Of a stretch of 64,000 nt of DNA, positions 34,815-43,711 are shown one piece after another. Position 1 is the stretch's first letter; each line of letters starts with the position of its first letter. Under the pieces are notes generated by a model. The model saw only the letters and a program-made list of their open reading frames with translations. It searched no databases and was not told the DNA's origin. The stretch is from Methylobacterium sp. J-067. GTDB lineage: Bacteria > Pseudomonadota > Alphaproteobacteria > Rhizobiales > Beijerinckiaceae. The stretch spans positions 1-64,000 of the forward strand of contig NZ_JAKSXZ010000092.1 of assembly GCF_022829465.1 (NCBI RefSeq), given 5' to 3'. The position numbers were made by a program, and so were the translations under genes.

Positions 34815-35093
34815 ATGCCTCGCTACTTCTTCGATATCCATGATGGGCTGTCGCTGAAGCGCGATGCGATCGGGATGGAATGCGATGGCTTCCGCGGCGT
34901 CCGCGTCGAGGCCATGCAGACGCTGCCGCAGATCGCCTGCGACCTCATCCCGACGGATGGCGACCGGCAGGCCTTCACCGTTCTCGTGCGTGACGAGAAC
35001 GACAGCACCGTCTACACGGCGACGCTGACCTTCGCCGGCTTGTGGATGGGCGACACGCCGATCCCCGAGGTCGAGACGGACGCCTTCGGCTGA
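34815..35093 (+). CDS. DUF6894 (MPRYFF-type) small protein
   Basis: A 92-residue protein with the family opening MPRYFFDIHDGLSLKRDAIG, a conserved Asp-Gly turn, the helix RGVRVEAMQTLPQIACDLIP and closing strands (FTVLVRDENDSTVYTATLTF). The ribosome site GGGAGAGG is strong. It converges on a Crp/Fnr gene with only 10 bp between the stops, the second instance of this pairing in the window. Function unknown. Confidence 0.82.
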   Translation: MPRYFFDIHDGLSLKRDAIGMECDGFRGVRVEAMQTLPQIACDLIPTDGDRQAFTVLVRDENDSTVYTATLTFAGLWMGDTPIPEVETDAFG

Positions 35094-35103
35094 CGGCCCA
35101 GCC

Positions 35104-36093
35104 TCACTCGATCCGCCGGCTGAGATGCAGGTAGTCGGGATTGAAGTCGCAATAGGCTTTCAGGCGATCCACGTCGGGAATGATGAGCCGGCGCCGGCGC
35201 AGGACGATCAGTCCATCGTCGCGCAGGTATTGCAGCGTCCGGTTGACGTGCACGGACGTGAGGCCCAGCACCTCCGCGAGTTCCTGCTGGGTGAGGGGGA
35301 ACGGGTAGCTGTTCGCATCGCCCACCCCCGCCGCCCGGAGGCGGACCAGAAGCTCGCAGAACAGATGCGCGATCTGCTGCGGCGCCTCGCGCAGGGCCAT
35401 GTTCACCAGCCATTCGCGCAGGATCGCCCCATCGACCAGGGTGGCCCAGTGGAAGGCGTGGCAGATGCGCGGATGGTTCTCGACCAGTTCGAGGATGGCC
35501 GTGCGCGGCAGTTCCGCGACGGTGCACGCCGACACGGCCATGATGCCGTGGTCCATCGTCCCGAGGACCGCGCCGTGCAGGTCGGTGAAGTCGCCGGGAA
35601 CGAGCAGGGCCATGATCTGGCTCTTGCCCTGGCGCAGGACCTTATAGCGGCAGGCGAACCCATCGAGCACGACGTAGACGTTCTCGGGACGGTCGCCCTG
35701 CAGGACGATCTGCTGGCGCGCGCCGATCCGCCGGATTCCCGCGAGCCGCGCCAGCCGGTCGCAATCGGCTTCCTTGAGGTCCGCGCCGTGCCTGAGCTTG
35801 CTGATGAGGGGCCCGAACACCGCGCGCCCCGCGTGATCGCCCGCTTGCCCCTCCTCGTTCCCCTCGAGCGGGGCCGGGACGCTGCGCTTGACCTCCTGCC
35901 GGACGGTGCTCAGCACCCGGCGACGGCCCTGCACGTCCGAAATGCCGACATAGGCGCGAAGAAGACCGATCATCTCCTCCACGGCCGCCGGTGCTGTCTC
36001 GGCGTGGAGTTGCTCGACAGAGATGCCGAGAACGGACGCGATTTCCTTTGAATGCGTCCCAAACTGGGCTGCAGAACCAGATGCCTGGGACAT
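35104..36093 (-). CDS. Crp/Fnr-family regulator with extra N-terminal module
   Basis: A 329-residue protein, about 100 residues longer than usual. Residues about 1-100 hold an HTH-C-terminus-like module (THSKEIASVLGISVEQLHAE…LLRAYVGISDVQGRRRVLST) found alone in the 84-residue protein at 31709. The cNMP-type barrel follows (about 120-240), then a winged helix with recognition region LTQQELAEVLGLTSVHVNRT near residue 275. It ends FNPDYLHL, as does the third Crp/Fnr protein (FDPVYLHF). The ATG at 36093 is preferred to a TTG at 36153. It is divergent from katE, so catalase control is plausible. Confidence 0.85.
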   Translation of the reverse strand: MSQASGSAAQFGTHSKEIASVLGISVEQLHAETAPAAVEEMIGLLRAYVGISDVQGRRRVLSTVRQEVKRSVPAPLEGNEEGQAGDHAGRAVFGPLISKLRHGADLKEADCDRLARLAGIRRIGARQQIVLQGDRPENVYVVLDGFACRYKVLRQGKSQIMALLVPGDFTDLHGAVLGTMDHGIMAVSACTVAELPRTAILELVENHPRICHAFHWATLVDGAILREWLVNMALREAPQQIAHLFCELLVRLRAAGVGDANSYPFPLTQQELAEVLGLTSVHVNRTLQYLRDDGLIVLRRRRLIIPDVDRLKAYCDFNPDYLHLSRRIE

Positions 36094-36394
36094 GCCGCAG
36101 GGTAATAAGCTGAAGCCGCGACGTATACAACTTACTTTATTTCTATTGCCCAATCGGTCCCATCGCTAAGACAATTTGCCGTTATTTCTGGCTTTTGATG
36201 TGTGGCGATACCTAGTGCGACGTTCCTGTTGGACGACTGACGTCGCGCCGAATCATCCGGCGTCGTGCGGCGGGCGGCGGGACAAGCGGGCGCTTTTCGG
36301 CAGGCGCCGCGTGAGATCCTTGGCCGTGACGGCCGAGGGCCGGGATACTTGAGGGGTCGCGGTCGGTTGGTACCCTGGACCAAGAAGGGATGCC
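36094..36394. other. Divergent promoter region between Crp/Fnr and katE
   Basis: Its left half (about 36110-36240) is AT-richer and probably holds the Crp/Fnr promoter; the right half is GC-rich up to the katE ribosome site. I looked for an Fnr box (TTGAT-N4-ATCAA) and an EcfG -35/-10 pair and found neither. No ORF is supported. Confidence 0.45.
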
Positions 36395-38482
36395 ATGACC
36401 GAACTTACCTCGCTCAACGCCGGCCACGGTGGCGAGACCCACCAGAATGCCGACGCCGACCACCCCGTGCTGACCACCAACCACGGCACGCCGGTCTCCG
36501 ATAACCAGAACCAGCTCAAGGCCGGGCCCCGTGGGCCGGTCCTGCTTGAGGATGAGGTCTATCGCGAGAAGATCAACCACTTCGATCACGAGCGCATCCC
36601 GGAGCGGATCGTCCATGCGCGCGGCTCCGCCGCCCATGGCTACTTCGAATGCACGGAGAGCCTTGCGGACGTCACCGTTGCCGACCTGTTCCAGAAGAAG
36701 GGCCAGCGCACCGAGGTGTTCACCCGCTTCTCCACCGTGGCGGGCGGCGCGGGCTCGATCGACACGCCGCGCGATGTGCGCGGCTTCGCCGTCAAGTTCT
36801 ACACCCGCGAGGGCAACTGGGACCTCGTCGGCAACAACATCCCGGTCTTCTTCATCCAGGATGCGATCAAGTTTCCCGACCTGATCCACGCGGCCAAGAT
36901 GGAGGCCGACCGGGGCTACCCGCAGGCGGCCACCGCCCACGACACGTTCTGGGACTTCATCAGCCTCATGCCCGAGTCGACCCACATGATCATGTGGGCG
37001 ATGTCGGACCGGACGCTGCCGCGCACCTTCGCCAACATGGAGGGCTTCGGCGTCCACACCTTCCGGTTCATCAACAAGGAAGGGAAGAGCACCTTCGTCA
37101 AGTTCCACTGGAAGCCCAAGGCCGGCCTCGCCTCGACCATCTGGGACGAGACCGTGAAGATCGCCGGAGCCGATCCGGACTTCCAGCGCCGCGACCTGTT
37201 CGAGCGCATCGGGCGCGGCGACTTCCCGACCTGGGAACTCGGCGTGCAGCTGTTCGACGAGGACTTCGCCAACAGCCAGCCCTACGACGTCCTCGACGCG
37301 ACGAAGATCATCCCCGAGGAGGTGCTCCCCGTCCGCATCGTCGGCAAGATGGTCCTCGACCGCTACCCGGACAACTACTTCGCGGAGACCGAGCAGGCGG
37401 CCTTCGTGCCGAGCCACGTCGTGCCGGGCATCGGCTTCTCGAACGATCCGCTGCTCCAGGGCCGGCTGTTCAGCTACACGGACACGCAGCTCTCGCGGCT
37501 CGGCTCCGTGAACTTCCACCAGCTGCCGATCAACGCCGCGAAGGGGCGGGCTGCGGCGGCGGGCTGCCCGTTCATGAACCAGCAGCGCGACGGTCACATG
37601 CAGATGGCGGTGCCGAAGGGCCGCGCCAACTACGAGCCGAACAGCCTCGCCCGCGCGGGCGAGCCGGGCGGCGCCCGCGAGGACGCCTCCAAGGGCTACG
37701 TGACCTTCCGCTCGGAGGAGGAGGGGCAGAAGCTGCGCATCCGGCCGGAAAGCTTCGCCGACCACTACAGCCAGGCGCGGCTGTTCTTCCGGTCCATGGA
37801 CCCGGCCGAACAGGCGCACATCGCCTCCGCGCTGGTGTTCGAGCTGTCCAAGGTGAGTCTGGAGCACATCCGGCTGACGATGGTCGCCAACCTGCGCAAC
37901 GTCGATGAGGATCTGGCGACCCGCGTCGCCGACGGGCTGGCGATGGACCTGCCCCCCGCCTCGCCGACCGCCGCGCCGGTCCTGGACATGGCGCCGTCGC
38001 CGGCCCTGCGCATCATCCGGGGTCCCCTCGAGCGGCACACGCTGGAAGGCCGCACCATCGGCATCCTGATCGCCGACGGGACGGATGCGGGCGAGCTGAA
38101 GGCGCTCAAGAAGGCGATCAAGGCCGCGGGCGGCCACGCGATGACCATCGCCCCGAAGGTCGGCAAGGTGCCGCTCTCCGACGGCTCGGCCATCGCCGCC
38201 GACGCGCAATTGTTCGGCCAGCCCTCGGTGACGGTCGATGGCTGCGCGGTGATCCTCTCCGAGAAGGCCGCCGGCAAGCTCGTGAAGGAAGCGGCTGCGG
38301 TGCAGTGGGTGATGGATGCCTTCGGGCACCTGAAGGCCATCGGCGCCAACGCCGCCGCCAAGCCGCTGCTCGACAAGGCGGGCGTCGAGGCGGACGAGGG
38401 CGTGACCGATCTCGGCGGCTTCGTCGAGGCGGCGAAGAAGCGGTACTGGGACCGCGAGCCGAAGGTCCGTACCCTGGCCTGA
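36395..38482 (+). CDS. katE: Catalase HPII, large-subunit clade
   Basis: A 695-residue monofunctional haem catalase that decomposes H2O2. The core domain includes the active-site His in ERIVHARGSAAHGYFE and the Asn-containing GNWDLVGNNIPVFFIQDAIK; the proximal haem Tyr lies in LFSYTDTQLSRLG. The C-terminal about 150 residues form the flavodoxin/DJ-1-like domain (RTIGILIADGTDAGELKALK) that marks the large-subunit HPII clade. It is likely stress-induced and cytosolic. It is divergent from a Crp/Fnr gene and followed by a 16-bp hairpin. Confidence 0.95.
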   Translation: MTELTSLNAGHGGETHQNADADHPVLTTNHGTPVSDNQNQLKAGPRGPVLLEDEVYREKINHFDHERIPERIVHARGSAAHGYFECTESLADVTVADLFQKKGQRTEVFTRFSTVAGGAGSIDTPRDVRGFAVKFYTREGNWDLVGNNIPVFFIQDAIKFPDLIHAAKMEADRGYPQAATAHDTFWDFISLMPESTHMIMWAMSDRTLPRTFANMEGFGVHTFRFINKEGKSTFVKFHWKPKAGLASTIWDETVKIAGADPDFQRRDLFERIGRGDFPTWELGVQLFDEDFANSQPYDVLDATKIIPEEVLPVRIVGKMVLDRYPDNYFAETEQAAFVPSHVVPGIGFSNDPLLQGRLFSYTDTQLSRLGSVNFHQLPINAAKGRAAAAGCPFMNQQRDGHMQMAVPKGRANYEPNSLARAGEPGGAREDASKGYVTFRSEEEGQKLRIRPESFADHYSQARLFFRSMDPAEQAHIASALVFELSKVSLEHIRLTMVANLRNVDEDLATRVADGLAMDLPPASPTAAPVLDMAPSPALRIIRGPLERHTLEGRTIGILIADGTDAGELKALKKAIKAAGGHAMTIAPKVGKVPLSDGSAIAADAQLFGQPSVTVDGCAVILSEKAAGKLVKEAAAVQWVMDAFGHLKAIGANAAAKPLLDKAGVEADEGVTDLGGFVEAAKKRYWDREPKVRTLA

Positions 38483-38491
38483 CCGCACGTG

Positions 38492-38534
38492 GGGACGACC
38501 GCCCGGGATCATGATAGACCCGGGCGGTCGTCCC
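38492..38534 (+). terminator. Strong hairpin after katE
   Basis: Perfect 16-bp arms 38492-38507 and 38519-38534 enclose an 11-nt loop. It terminates katE before the bacteriophytochrome gene. No U-run, but the stem is very stable. Confidence 0.7.
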
Positions 38535-38606
38535 GTTCCGACCGCGCCGAACGCAATCGACGCTTCAAGGGTTTCCCGTGACCAGCCCCGAAACGTCGCG
38601 ACGCGG

Positions 38607-41144
38607 ATGATGCCGAGCCCTGACGAAACCGGTCAGACCATCGACCTCACCACCTGCGACCGCGAGCCGATCCATGTGCTCGGCGCGACCCAGCCGTTCG
38701 GCTTCCTGCTCGCCGTCTCGGCCGACTGGATCGTCACCCGCGCCAGCGCCAACGTGGCGGACCAGCTCGGGCACGCGGCGGAGGACCTGCTCGGCCTGCC
38801 GCTCGCCGCGATCCTCGACGGCGAGGCCATCCACCTCCTGCGCGGCCACCTTCAGACCCTGCGCGGGCCGGACGCCTTCGACCGGGTGTTCGGGGTGAAC
38901 CTGATTCCGGGCCGACCGCCCTTCGACGTCGCCCTGCACCTGTCCGGCGGCTCCATCATCATCGAGGCCGAGCCCTGCGCCACCGAGCACCTGAGCGCCG
39001 GCAACCTCGTCCGCTCGATGGTCGCCCGTCTCCAGCATACGGCCGACTTCGAGCCCCTGTGCCGCGAGGCCGCCCGTCAGATGCGGGCGCTGACCGGGTT
39101 CGACCGCGTCATGGTCTACCGCTTCGCCCCCGACGAATCCGGGGAGGTCATCGCCGAGGCGGTGCGCTCCGGTCTCGACCGCTATCTCGGCCTCCATTAT
39201 CCCGCCTCGGACATCCCGAAGCAGGCGAGGGCGCTCTACGAGCGGAACTGGCTGCGCATCATCGCCGACGTCGATGCCCCGGCCATCCCCGTCGTGCCGG
39301 CGCGCGACCCCACGGGCGAGCCCCTCGACCTGTCGCTCTCGACGCTCCGCACGGTCTCGCCGATCCACCTCGAATACCTGCGCAACATGGGCGTGGCCGC
39401 CTCGCTTTCCGTCTCGATCATGCGGGGAGGGCGCCTGTGGGGCCTGTTCGCCTGCCATCACACCGAGCCGCGCCACATCTCCCTGGAGCGGCGCACGGCG
39501 GCGGAGCTGTTCGGCCAGATGTTCTCCTGGATCCTGGAGAGCCGCGAACGGGAGGTCGTGGCCGCCCAGGAAGCCCTGTCGCGGGAGACGCACAACCGCC
39601 TGATGAGCGCCATGGCCTCGGGCGGCACGGGCCTCGACGGTCTGTCCGACTTCGCCGAGGAACTGTCCGGCATCGTCGCCTGCGATGGGCTCGGCCTGTG
39701 GGTGAACGGCGCGATCACCCTGCAGGGGATGACGCCGACCCGCGAGGAGTTCACCGGCCTCGTCCGCTTCCTCAACCGCACGGCCGCGAGCCGGATCTAC
39801 GCCGTCGATGAGATCGGACGCTTCCACGAGCCGGCCCGCGACTTTACCGAGCGCGCGGCCGGGATGCTCGCGGTGCCGGTCTCGCGCACCCCGCGCGACT
39901 TCCTCGTGTTCTTCCGCAAGGAGGTGGCGCGCACGGTGACCTGGGCCGGCAACCCGGAGAAGCCCGCGAATCCCGGCCCCAACGGCGTGCGCCTCAGCCC
40001 GCGCAAGAGCTTCGAGGCGTGGCAGGAGGTCGTGCGCGGGCGCTCGCTGCCCTGGTCGGAGGCCGAGGCCCGCACGGCGGAGGCGCTGCGGGTCACGCTG
40101 CTCGAGGTGATCCTGCGCCTGAGCGATTCGGCGGAGCGCGAGCGCAAGGAGGCGCAGGAGCGGCAGGAACTCCTGATCGCCGAGTTGAACCACCGGGTCC
40201 GCAACATCCTCAATCTCATCCGGGGCGTGGTCACGCAGAGCCGGGCCGGCGCGGCGGACGCGGCGACCTTCACCGCCCTGGTCGGGGACCGCATCCAGGC
40301 GCTCGCCCGCGCCCACGATCAGGTCACTTCCGCCAATTGGGGGCCCGGCTCCCTCGCCGAGCTTCTGACCGTCGAGGCCGCCGCCTATCTCGGAGCGAAG
40401 GCGGATCGCGTGGTCCTCGACGGAACCGACGTGCTGCTCGAGCCGCAGGCCTTCACGACGATGGCGCTGGTGGTGCACGAACTCGTCACCAACTCGGCCA
40501 AGTACGGCGCCCTGAGCGACAGCGCGGGCCGGGTGGATGTGCGCTGGGAGCGGGACGCCTTCGACGCCCTGGTCATCCACTGGTCCGAATCGGGCGGCCC
40601 CGCCGTCACGGCCCCCCGCCGACGGGGCTTCGGCTCGACGATCATCGAGCGCTCGATCCCCTACGAACTCACCGGCGAGGCCGAGATCCGCTACGCCCTG
40701 ACGGGGTTGACCGCGCGGTTCGCGATTCCCGCCACCTTCATTCGCGCCGCCCCGCCCCGGGCCGTGCGGACGGCGAAGGCCGAGGAGCGCGTGCCGTTCG
40801 CCCTGTCGGGTACGGTGCTGGTGGTCGAGGACAACATGATCATCGCCCTGGAGGCGGAAGAGGTGCTCACCGCCATGGGGGCGGAGACGGTGGACATGGC
40901 GGCCTCCGTGCGGGAGGCGCTGCGCCTGATCGAGACGTCGCGGCCCGACCGGGCGTTGCTCGACGTGAACCTCGGCTCCGAGACGAGCGTGGCGGTGGCG
41001 ACCAAGCTTGCCGCCCTCGGCATCCCCTTCGCCTTCGCCACCGGCTACGGCGAGAGCTTCAGGGTCCCGGCCGAACTAGGCGACGTCCCGGTGGTCAAGA
41101 AACCGTACGGGGCCGACAGCCTGCGGGCCGCCTTCGCGCGGTAG
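38607..41144 (+). CDS. bphP: Bacteriophytochrome-HWE kinase-receiver hybrid
   Basis: An 845-residue photoreceptor kinase. The N-terminal PAS domain has the biliverdin-attaching Cys near residue 17 (TTCDREPIHVLG). A GAF domain follows with the phytochrome signature YPASDIPKQARALY near residue 200, then PHY (about 330-500). An HWE histidine kinase has its H-box in IAELNHRVRNILNLIRGV (His about 527). A C-terminal receiver (from about 735, VLVVEDNMIIALEAE) has phospho-Asp about 786. It senses red/far-red light. No biliverdin-making haem oxygenase is adjacent. The start at 38607 is by homology; the exact ATG is uncertain. Confidence 0.92.
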   Translation: MMPSPDETGQTIDLTTCDREPIHVLGATQPFGFLLAVSADWIVTRASANVADQLGHAAEDLLGLPLAAILDGEAIHLLRGHLQTLRGPDAFDRVFGVNLIPGRPPFDVALHLSGGSIIIEAEPCATEHLSAGNLVRSMVARLQHTADFEPLCREAARQMRALTGFDRVMVYRFAPDESGEVIAEAVRSGLDRYLGLHYPASDIPKQARALYERNWLRIIADVDAPAIPVVPARDPTGEPLDLSLSTLRTVSPIHLEYLRNMGVAASLSVSIMRGGRLWGLFACHHTEPRHISLERRTAAELFGQMFSWILESREREVVAAQEALSRETHNRLMSAMASGGTGLDGLSDFAEELSGIVACDGLGLWVNGAITLQGMTPTREEFTGLVRFLNRTAASRIYAVDEIGRFHEPARDFTERAAGMLAVPVSRTPRDFLVFFRKEVARTVTWAGNPEKPANPGPNGVRLSPRKSFEAWQEVVRGRSLPWSEAEARTAEALRVTLLEVILRLSDSAERERKEAQERQELLIAELNHRVRNILNLIRGVVTQSRAGAADAATFTALVGDRIQALARAHDQVTSANWGPGSLAELLTVEAAAYLGAKADRVVLDGTDVLLEPQAFTTMALVVHELVTNSAKYGALSDSAGRVDVRWERDAFDALVIHWSESGGPAVTAPRRRGFGSTIIERSIPYELTGEAEIRYALTGLTARFAIPATFIRAAPPRAVRTAKAEERVPFALSGTVLVVEDNMIIALEAEEVLTAMGAETVDMAASVREALRLIETSRPDRALLDVNLGSETSVAVATKLAALGIPFAFATGYGESFRVPAELGDVPVVKKPYGADSLRAAFAR

Positions 41145-41172
41145 GACACGCGCGGTGCGACCCGCCGCGTCG

Positions 41173-42033
41173 TCAGCGCAGGAGGTTCGAGGGCGCGGGC
41201 GGGCTCGCGTTGAGCAGGGTGATCGTCACCCGCCGGTTCGACGCGATGTAGGGATCGTCGGGGAAAACCGGCTCGGTGTCGGCGCGTCCCACCACGGACG
41301 CGAAGTTGTCGTTGGGCACCCCGGCACCCGACAGGATCTCCCGCACCGCGAGGGCACGCCCGGCGGTGAGGTTCCAGGGTTCGACGGCCGGCGTCGCGCC
41401 CGGACGCGCGGTGGCCGTGTGGCCGGTGATCGTCAGGCGGTTGGGCAGACGGCGCAGGGTCGGCGCGATCGTCTCCAGCACGCGCCGGGTGCGCTCGTAG
41501 GGCTGGACGGAGCCGTCCTTGAACATGGAGCGGCCGTTCTCGTCCATAAGGGACACGTTCACGCCGTCCTTGGTCGGCTCGATGACGATGTTGTGCGACA
41601 GCTCGTTGATGTCCGGCATCGTCTGGAGCGCCTGCCGCAGGCTGGCCATGGCGCTGAAGTTGGCCTGCGCGACGGTGGCCGAGCGGGTGGCATCGAGTTC
41701 GCCGGTGCGGGACGGCTTGGTCATGCGCGCCGTGTCGTCCGGTTCGTCGGAGCCCGTCTCCGTATCGCGGGGCGTGGACGACTTCTTGCCGGCCGAATCG
41801 AGGGCGGTGCCGTACATCATGCCGCCCGCGCCGCTGCTCGTGGGGCTCAGCGCCGCCGGCGCGAAGTATTCCGCCAAACCGATCTTCTGCTCCTGCGTCG
41901 TCATGCTGATCAGCCACATCAGCAGGAAGAACGCCATCATGGCGGTCACGAAATCCGCATAGGCGATCTTCCAGGCCCCGCCGTGATGGCCATGGGCGGC
42001 CTTCTTGACCTTCTTGACGATAATCGTGGCCAT
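41173..42033 (-). CDS. motB: Flagellar stator protein MotB
   Basis: A 286-residue protein. The single N-terminal helix contains the proton-carrying Asp27 in WKIAYADFVTAMMAFFLLMW. A Ser/Asp-rich linker follows, then an OmpA-like peptidoglycan-binding domain (about 165-280: LTITGHTATARPGATPA, NLTAGRALAVREIL, SNRRVTITLL). It anchors the flagellar stator. It lies 29 bp downstream of motA on the same strand, forming the standard motAB pair. No other flagellar genes are in the window. Confidence 0.93.
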   Translation of the reverse strand: MATIIVKKVKKAAHGHHGGAWKIAYADFVTAMMAFFLLMWLISMTTQEQKIGLAEYFAPAALSPTSSGAGGMMYGTALDSAGKKSSTPRDTETGSDEPDDTARMTKPSRTGELDATRSATVAQANFSAMASLRQALQTMPDINELSHNIVIEPTKDGVNVSLMDENGRSMFKDGSVQPYERTRRVLETIAPTLRRLPNRLTITGHTATARPGATPAVEPWNLTAGRALAVREILSGAGVPNDNFASVVGRADTEPVFPDDPYIASNRRVTITLLNASPPAPSNLLR

Positions 42034-42062
42034 GGACGTCCCTGCTGAAGATGGAGGCCGGA

Positions 42063-42920
42063 CTAGGCGGGCAGAGCGGCGGTCGCTTCTTCGACCTCGT
42101 TGAAGGTCGGACGGACTTCGCTCATCAGGGACTTGCGGGCGAACTCGATCGACATCACCGGCGGCTGGCCGCCGATATGGGCGAGCAGGCCGGCCTTGAG
42201 GGACAGGTAGTACTTGGCTTCGGCGGCGAAGAGGCTCTTCAGCGACTGCGCCATGGGCCCGAAGAAGCCGTAGGCGACGAAGACGCCGAAGAAGGTGCCG
42301 ACGAGGGCGCCGCCGATCAGGTGTCCCAGCACCTCCGGCGGCTCCTTGATCGCGCCCATCGTCTTGATGACGCCGAGCACGGCGGCGACGATGCCGAGGG
42401 CCGGCGTGCCGTCCGCGAGCGACTGCATGGCCGACACGAGACGCTCCTGCTCCTCGTGGTGCGTCTCCAGCTCCTCATCCATGAGGACTTCGATCTCGTA
42501 GACGTTGTTGACGCCCAGCGTCACCATCCGCATGTAATCGCAGACGAACTCGACCGCGTGATGGTTCGCGGCGAAGGTTGGGAAGGCGTTGAACAGCGTC
42601 GACTCGCCCGGGTTTTCGATGTGCGGCTCGAGCGCCATCGCGCCCTTCGACTTCACGAACTTGAACAGGGAATACTGCATCCCCAGCAATTCGAGATAGG
42701 ATTGCTGGTTATATTTGGGGCCCTTCACGAGGGTGAGCAGCATGCCGGGCACGGCCTTGAGCACCGGCCCGATGTTCCCGATGATGAACGCACCGATGGC
42801 CGCGCCGAGGATGATGACGAACTCGTAGGGCTGCCACAGGACGGCCAGATGGCCCCCCATCTGCGAGTAGCTGCCGAAGACGCAGGCGAAGACGACCAGT
42901 GTGCCGACGATCAGCCGCAT
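42063..42920 (-). CDS. motA: Flagellar stator protein MotA
   Basis: A 285-residue MotA. Two N-terminal helices (MRLIVGTLVVFACVFGSYSQ…), the large cytoplasmic domain with charged residues, and helices 3-4 carrying DGTPALGIVAAVLGVIKTMG and LIGGALVGTFFGVFVAYGFF, the conserved TolQ/ExbB/MotA segment, are all present. With MotB it forms the proton channel that turns the flagellum. The ATG at 42920 is chosen by homology; an upstream extension is not supported. Confidence 0.93.
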   Translation of the reverse strand: MRLIVGTLVVFACVFGSYSQMGGHLAVLWQPYEFVIILGAAIGAFIIGNIGPVLKAVPGMLLTLVKGPKYNQQSYLELLGMQYSLFKFVKSKGAMALEPHIENPGESTLFNAFPTFAANHHAVEFVCDYMRMVTLGVNNVYEIEVLMDEELETHHEEQERLVSAMQSLADGTPALGIVAAVLGVIKTMGAIKEPPEVLGHLIGGALVGTFFGVFVAYGFFGPMAQSLKSLFAAEAKYYLSLKAGLLAHIGGQPPVMSIEFARKSLMSEVRPTFNEVEEATAALPA

Positions 42921-43058
42921 GATGTGCCATCCTTGCGTGGCGGCAGAGACGGCCCGCGCGACGCTACCAGTGGGGAGCATCGTCCCACCGAGCTTCTAAC
43001 CCACCCTTTCTCGAAGGGCGGGGTCATGCCGGTGCCGTGCCAGACCGAGTTTCACGCT

Positions 43059-43127
43059 ACGGATTTCTCGCAAGCCGATTAAAAATCCGTTTGCGAGGGA
43101 TGATCTGCAATCATCCATTTCTCGCAA
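43059..43127. other. Structured intergenic element with nested inverted repeats
   Basis: Two adjacent hairpins are possible: acggattt (43059-43066) with aaatccgt (43083-43090), and ttgcgag-ggatgat (43091-43104) with atcatcc-attt-ctcgcaa (43110-43127). The sequence atttctcgcaa occurs twice (43063-43073 and 43117-43127), so ttgcgag could pair with either copy. On the minus strand a TTTTT tract follows the larger hairpin, so a terminator for the SH3-like gene is the simplest reading. Confidence 0.5.
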
Positions 43128-43206
43128 TGAGCAAAACAGAGGATGACGCCTCTAGACCGTCAGCCGATCAGTTTTGCCGCCGGCCTGCCCGAGGCAGGCG
43201 TCGGCG

Positions 43207-43566
43207 CTACGGCTTCGTCTGGCAGAACCGCTCGTCCTGCCACGCCCCCCCGCCCGGCTGCACCGCAGTGAAGCAGGCTCCCTCCGGCCGGTGGCCGTCC
43301 GGCAGGACGGCGTTCGACGGCCCGTGCACGATCTCCTCCCGCACGAAGCCTTCCGTCTCGCCGTAGACGACGCGGCACCAGCCCGCTTGGCACGACCGGA
43401 CGTCGAGGGGTGTCTCGCGTTCGATCTCATCCAGCACCCGGGCGCTGCCGCGGGGGGCCGCATAGAAATACGTGTCCCAGCGGGCCGCCTCCGGCGCGGC
43501 CGACGCCGGCACCGCCGCGCCGCAGAGCAATCCGGCCGTCAGGGCCACCGACCAGATCCGTCCCAT
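43207..43566 (-). CDS. Secreted SH3-domain-like protein
   Basis: A 119-residue protein. A signal peptide (MGRIWSVALTAGLLCGAAVP, cleavage near residue 25) is followed by a bacterial SH3-like domain with YFYAAPRGSARVLDEIERET and CQAGWCRVVYGETEGFV, the pattern of periplasmic SH3b domains. A polar C-terminus contains two Cys. GGAAGACGGG precedes the ATG. It is divergent from the puf operon, so its promoter region includes the two PpsR-type operators. Confidence 0.72.
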   Translation of the reverse strand: MGRIWSVALTAGLLCGAAVPASAAPEAARWDTYFYAAPRGSARVLDEIERETPLDVRSCQAGWCRVVYGETEGFVREEIVHGPSNAVLPDGHRPEGACFTAVQPGGGAWQDERFCQTKP

Positions 43567-43644
43567 CGACCCGTCTTCCCACTGGCGCCGATCCCGTCGG
43601 CCCACCGCACGGTATCGCGTCGCCCCTCCTGCGGACTTGATAAA

Positions 43645-43662
43645 TGTCATACCGAACTGACA
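43645..43662. promoter_or_regulatory. PpsR/CrtJ-type operator, site 1
   Basis: TGTCA-taccgaac-TGACA: a perfect match to the palindromic TGT-N12-ACA motif recognised by PpsR/CrtJ aerobic repressors. It lies 50 bp upstream of the pufL start. Confidence 0.75.
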
Positions 43663-43669
43663 CCCATGC

Positions 43670-43687
43670 TGTCATTTCTCGATGACA
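43670..43687. promoter_or_regulatory. PpsR/CrtJ-type operator, site 2
   Basis: TGTCA-tttctcga-TGACA: a second perfect copy 7 bp after site 1 and 24 bp before the pufL start. Tandem pairs with close spacing are the usual arrangement for cooperative PpsR/CrtJ binding. Confidence 0.75.
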
Positions 43688-43711
43688 CATGGGGTGCCAG
43701 GGGCCGCAGGC

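Noticed and set aside
36154..36394. Fnr box in the katE-Crp/Fnr intergenic region
   Set aside because: No TTGAT-N4-ATCAA-like palindrome could be found on either strand.
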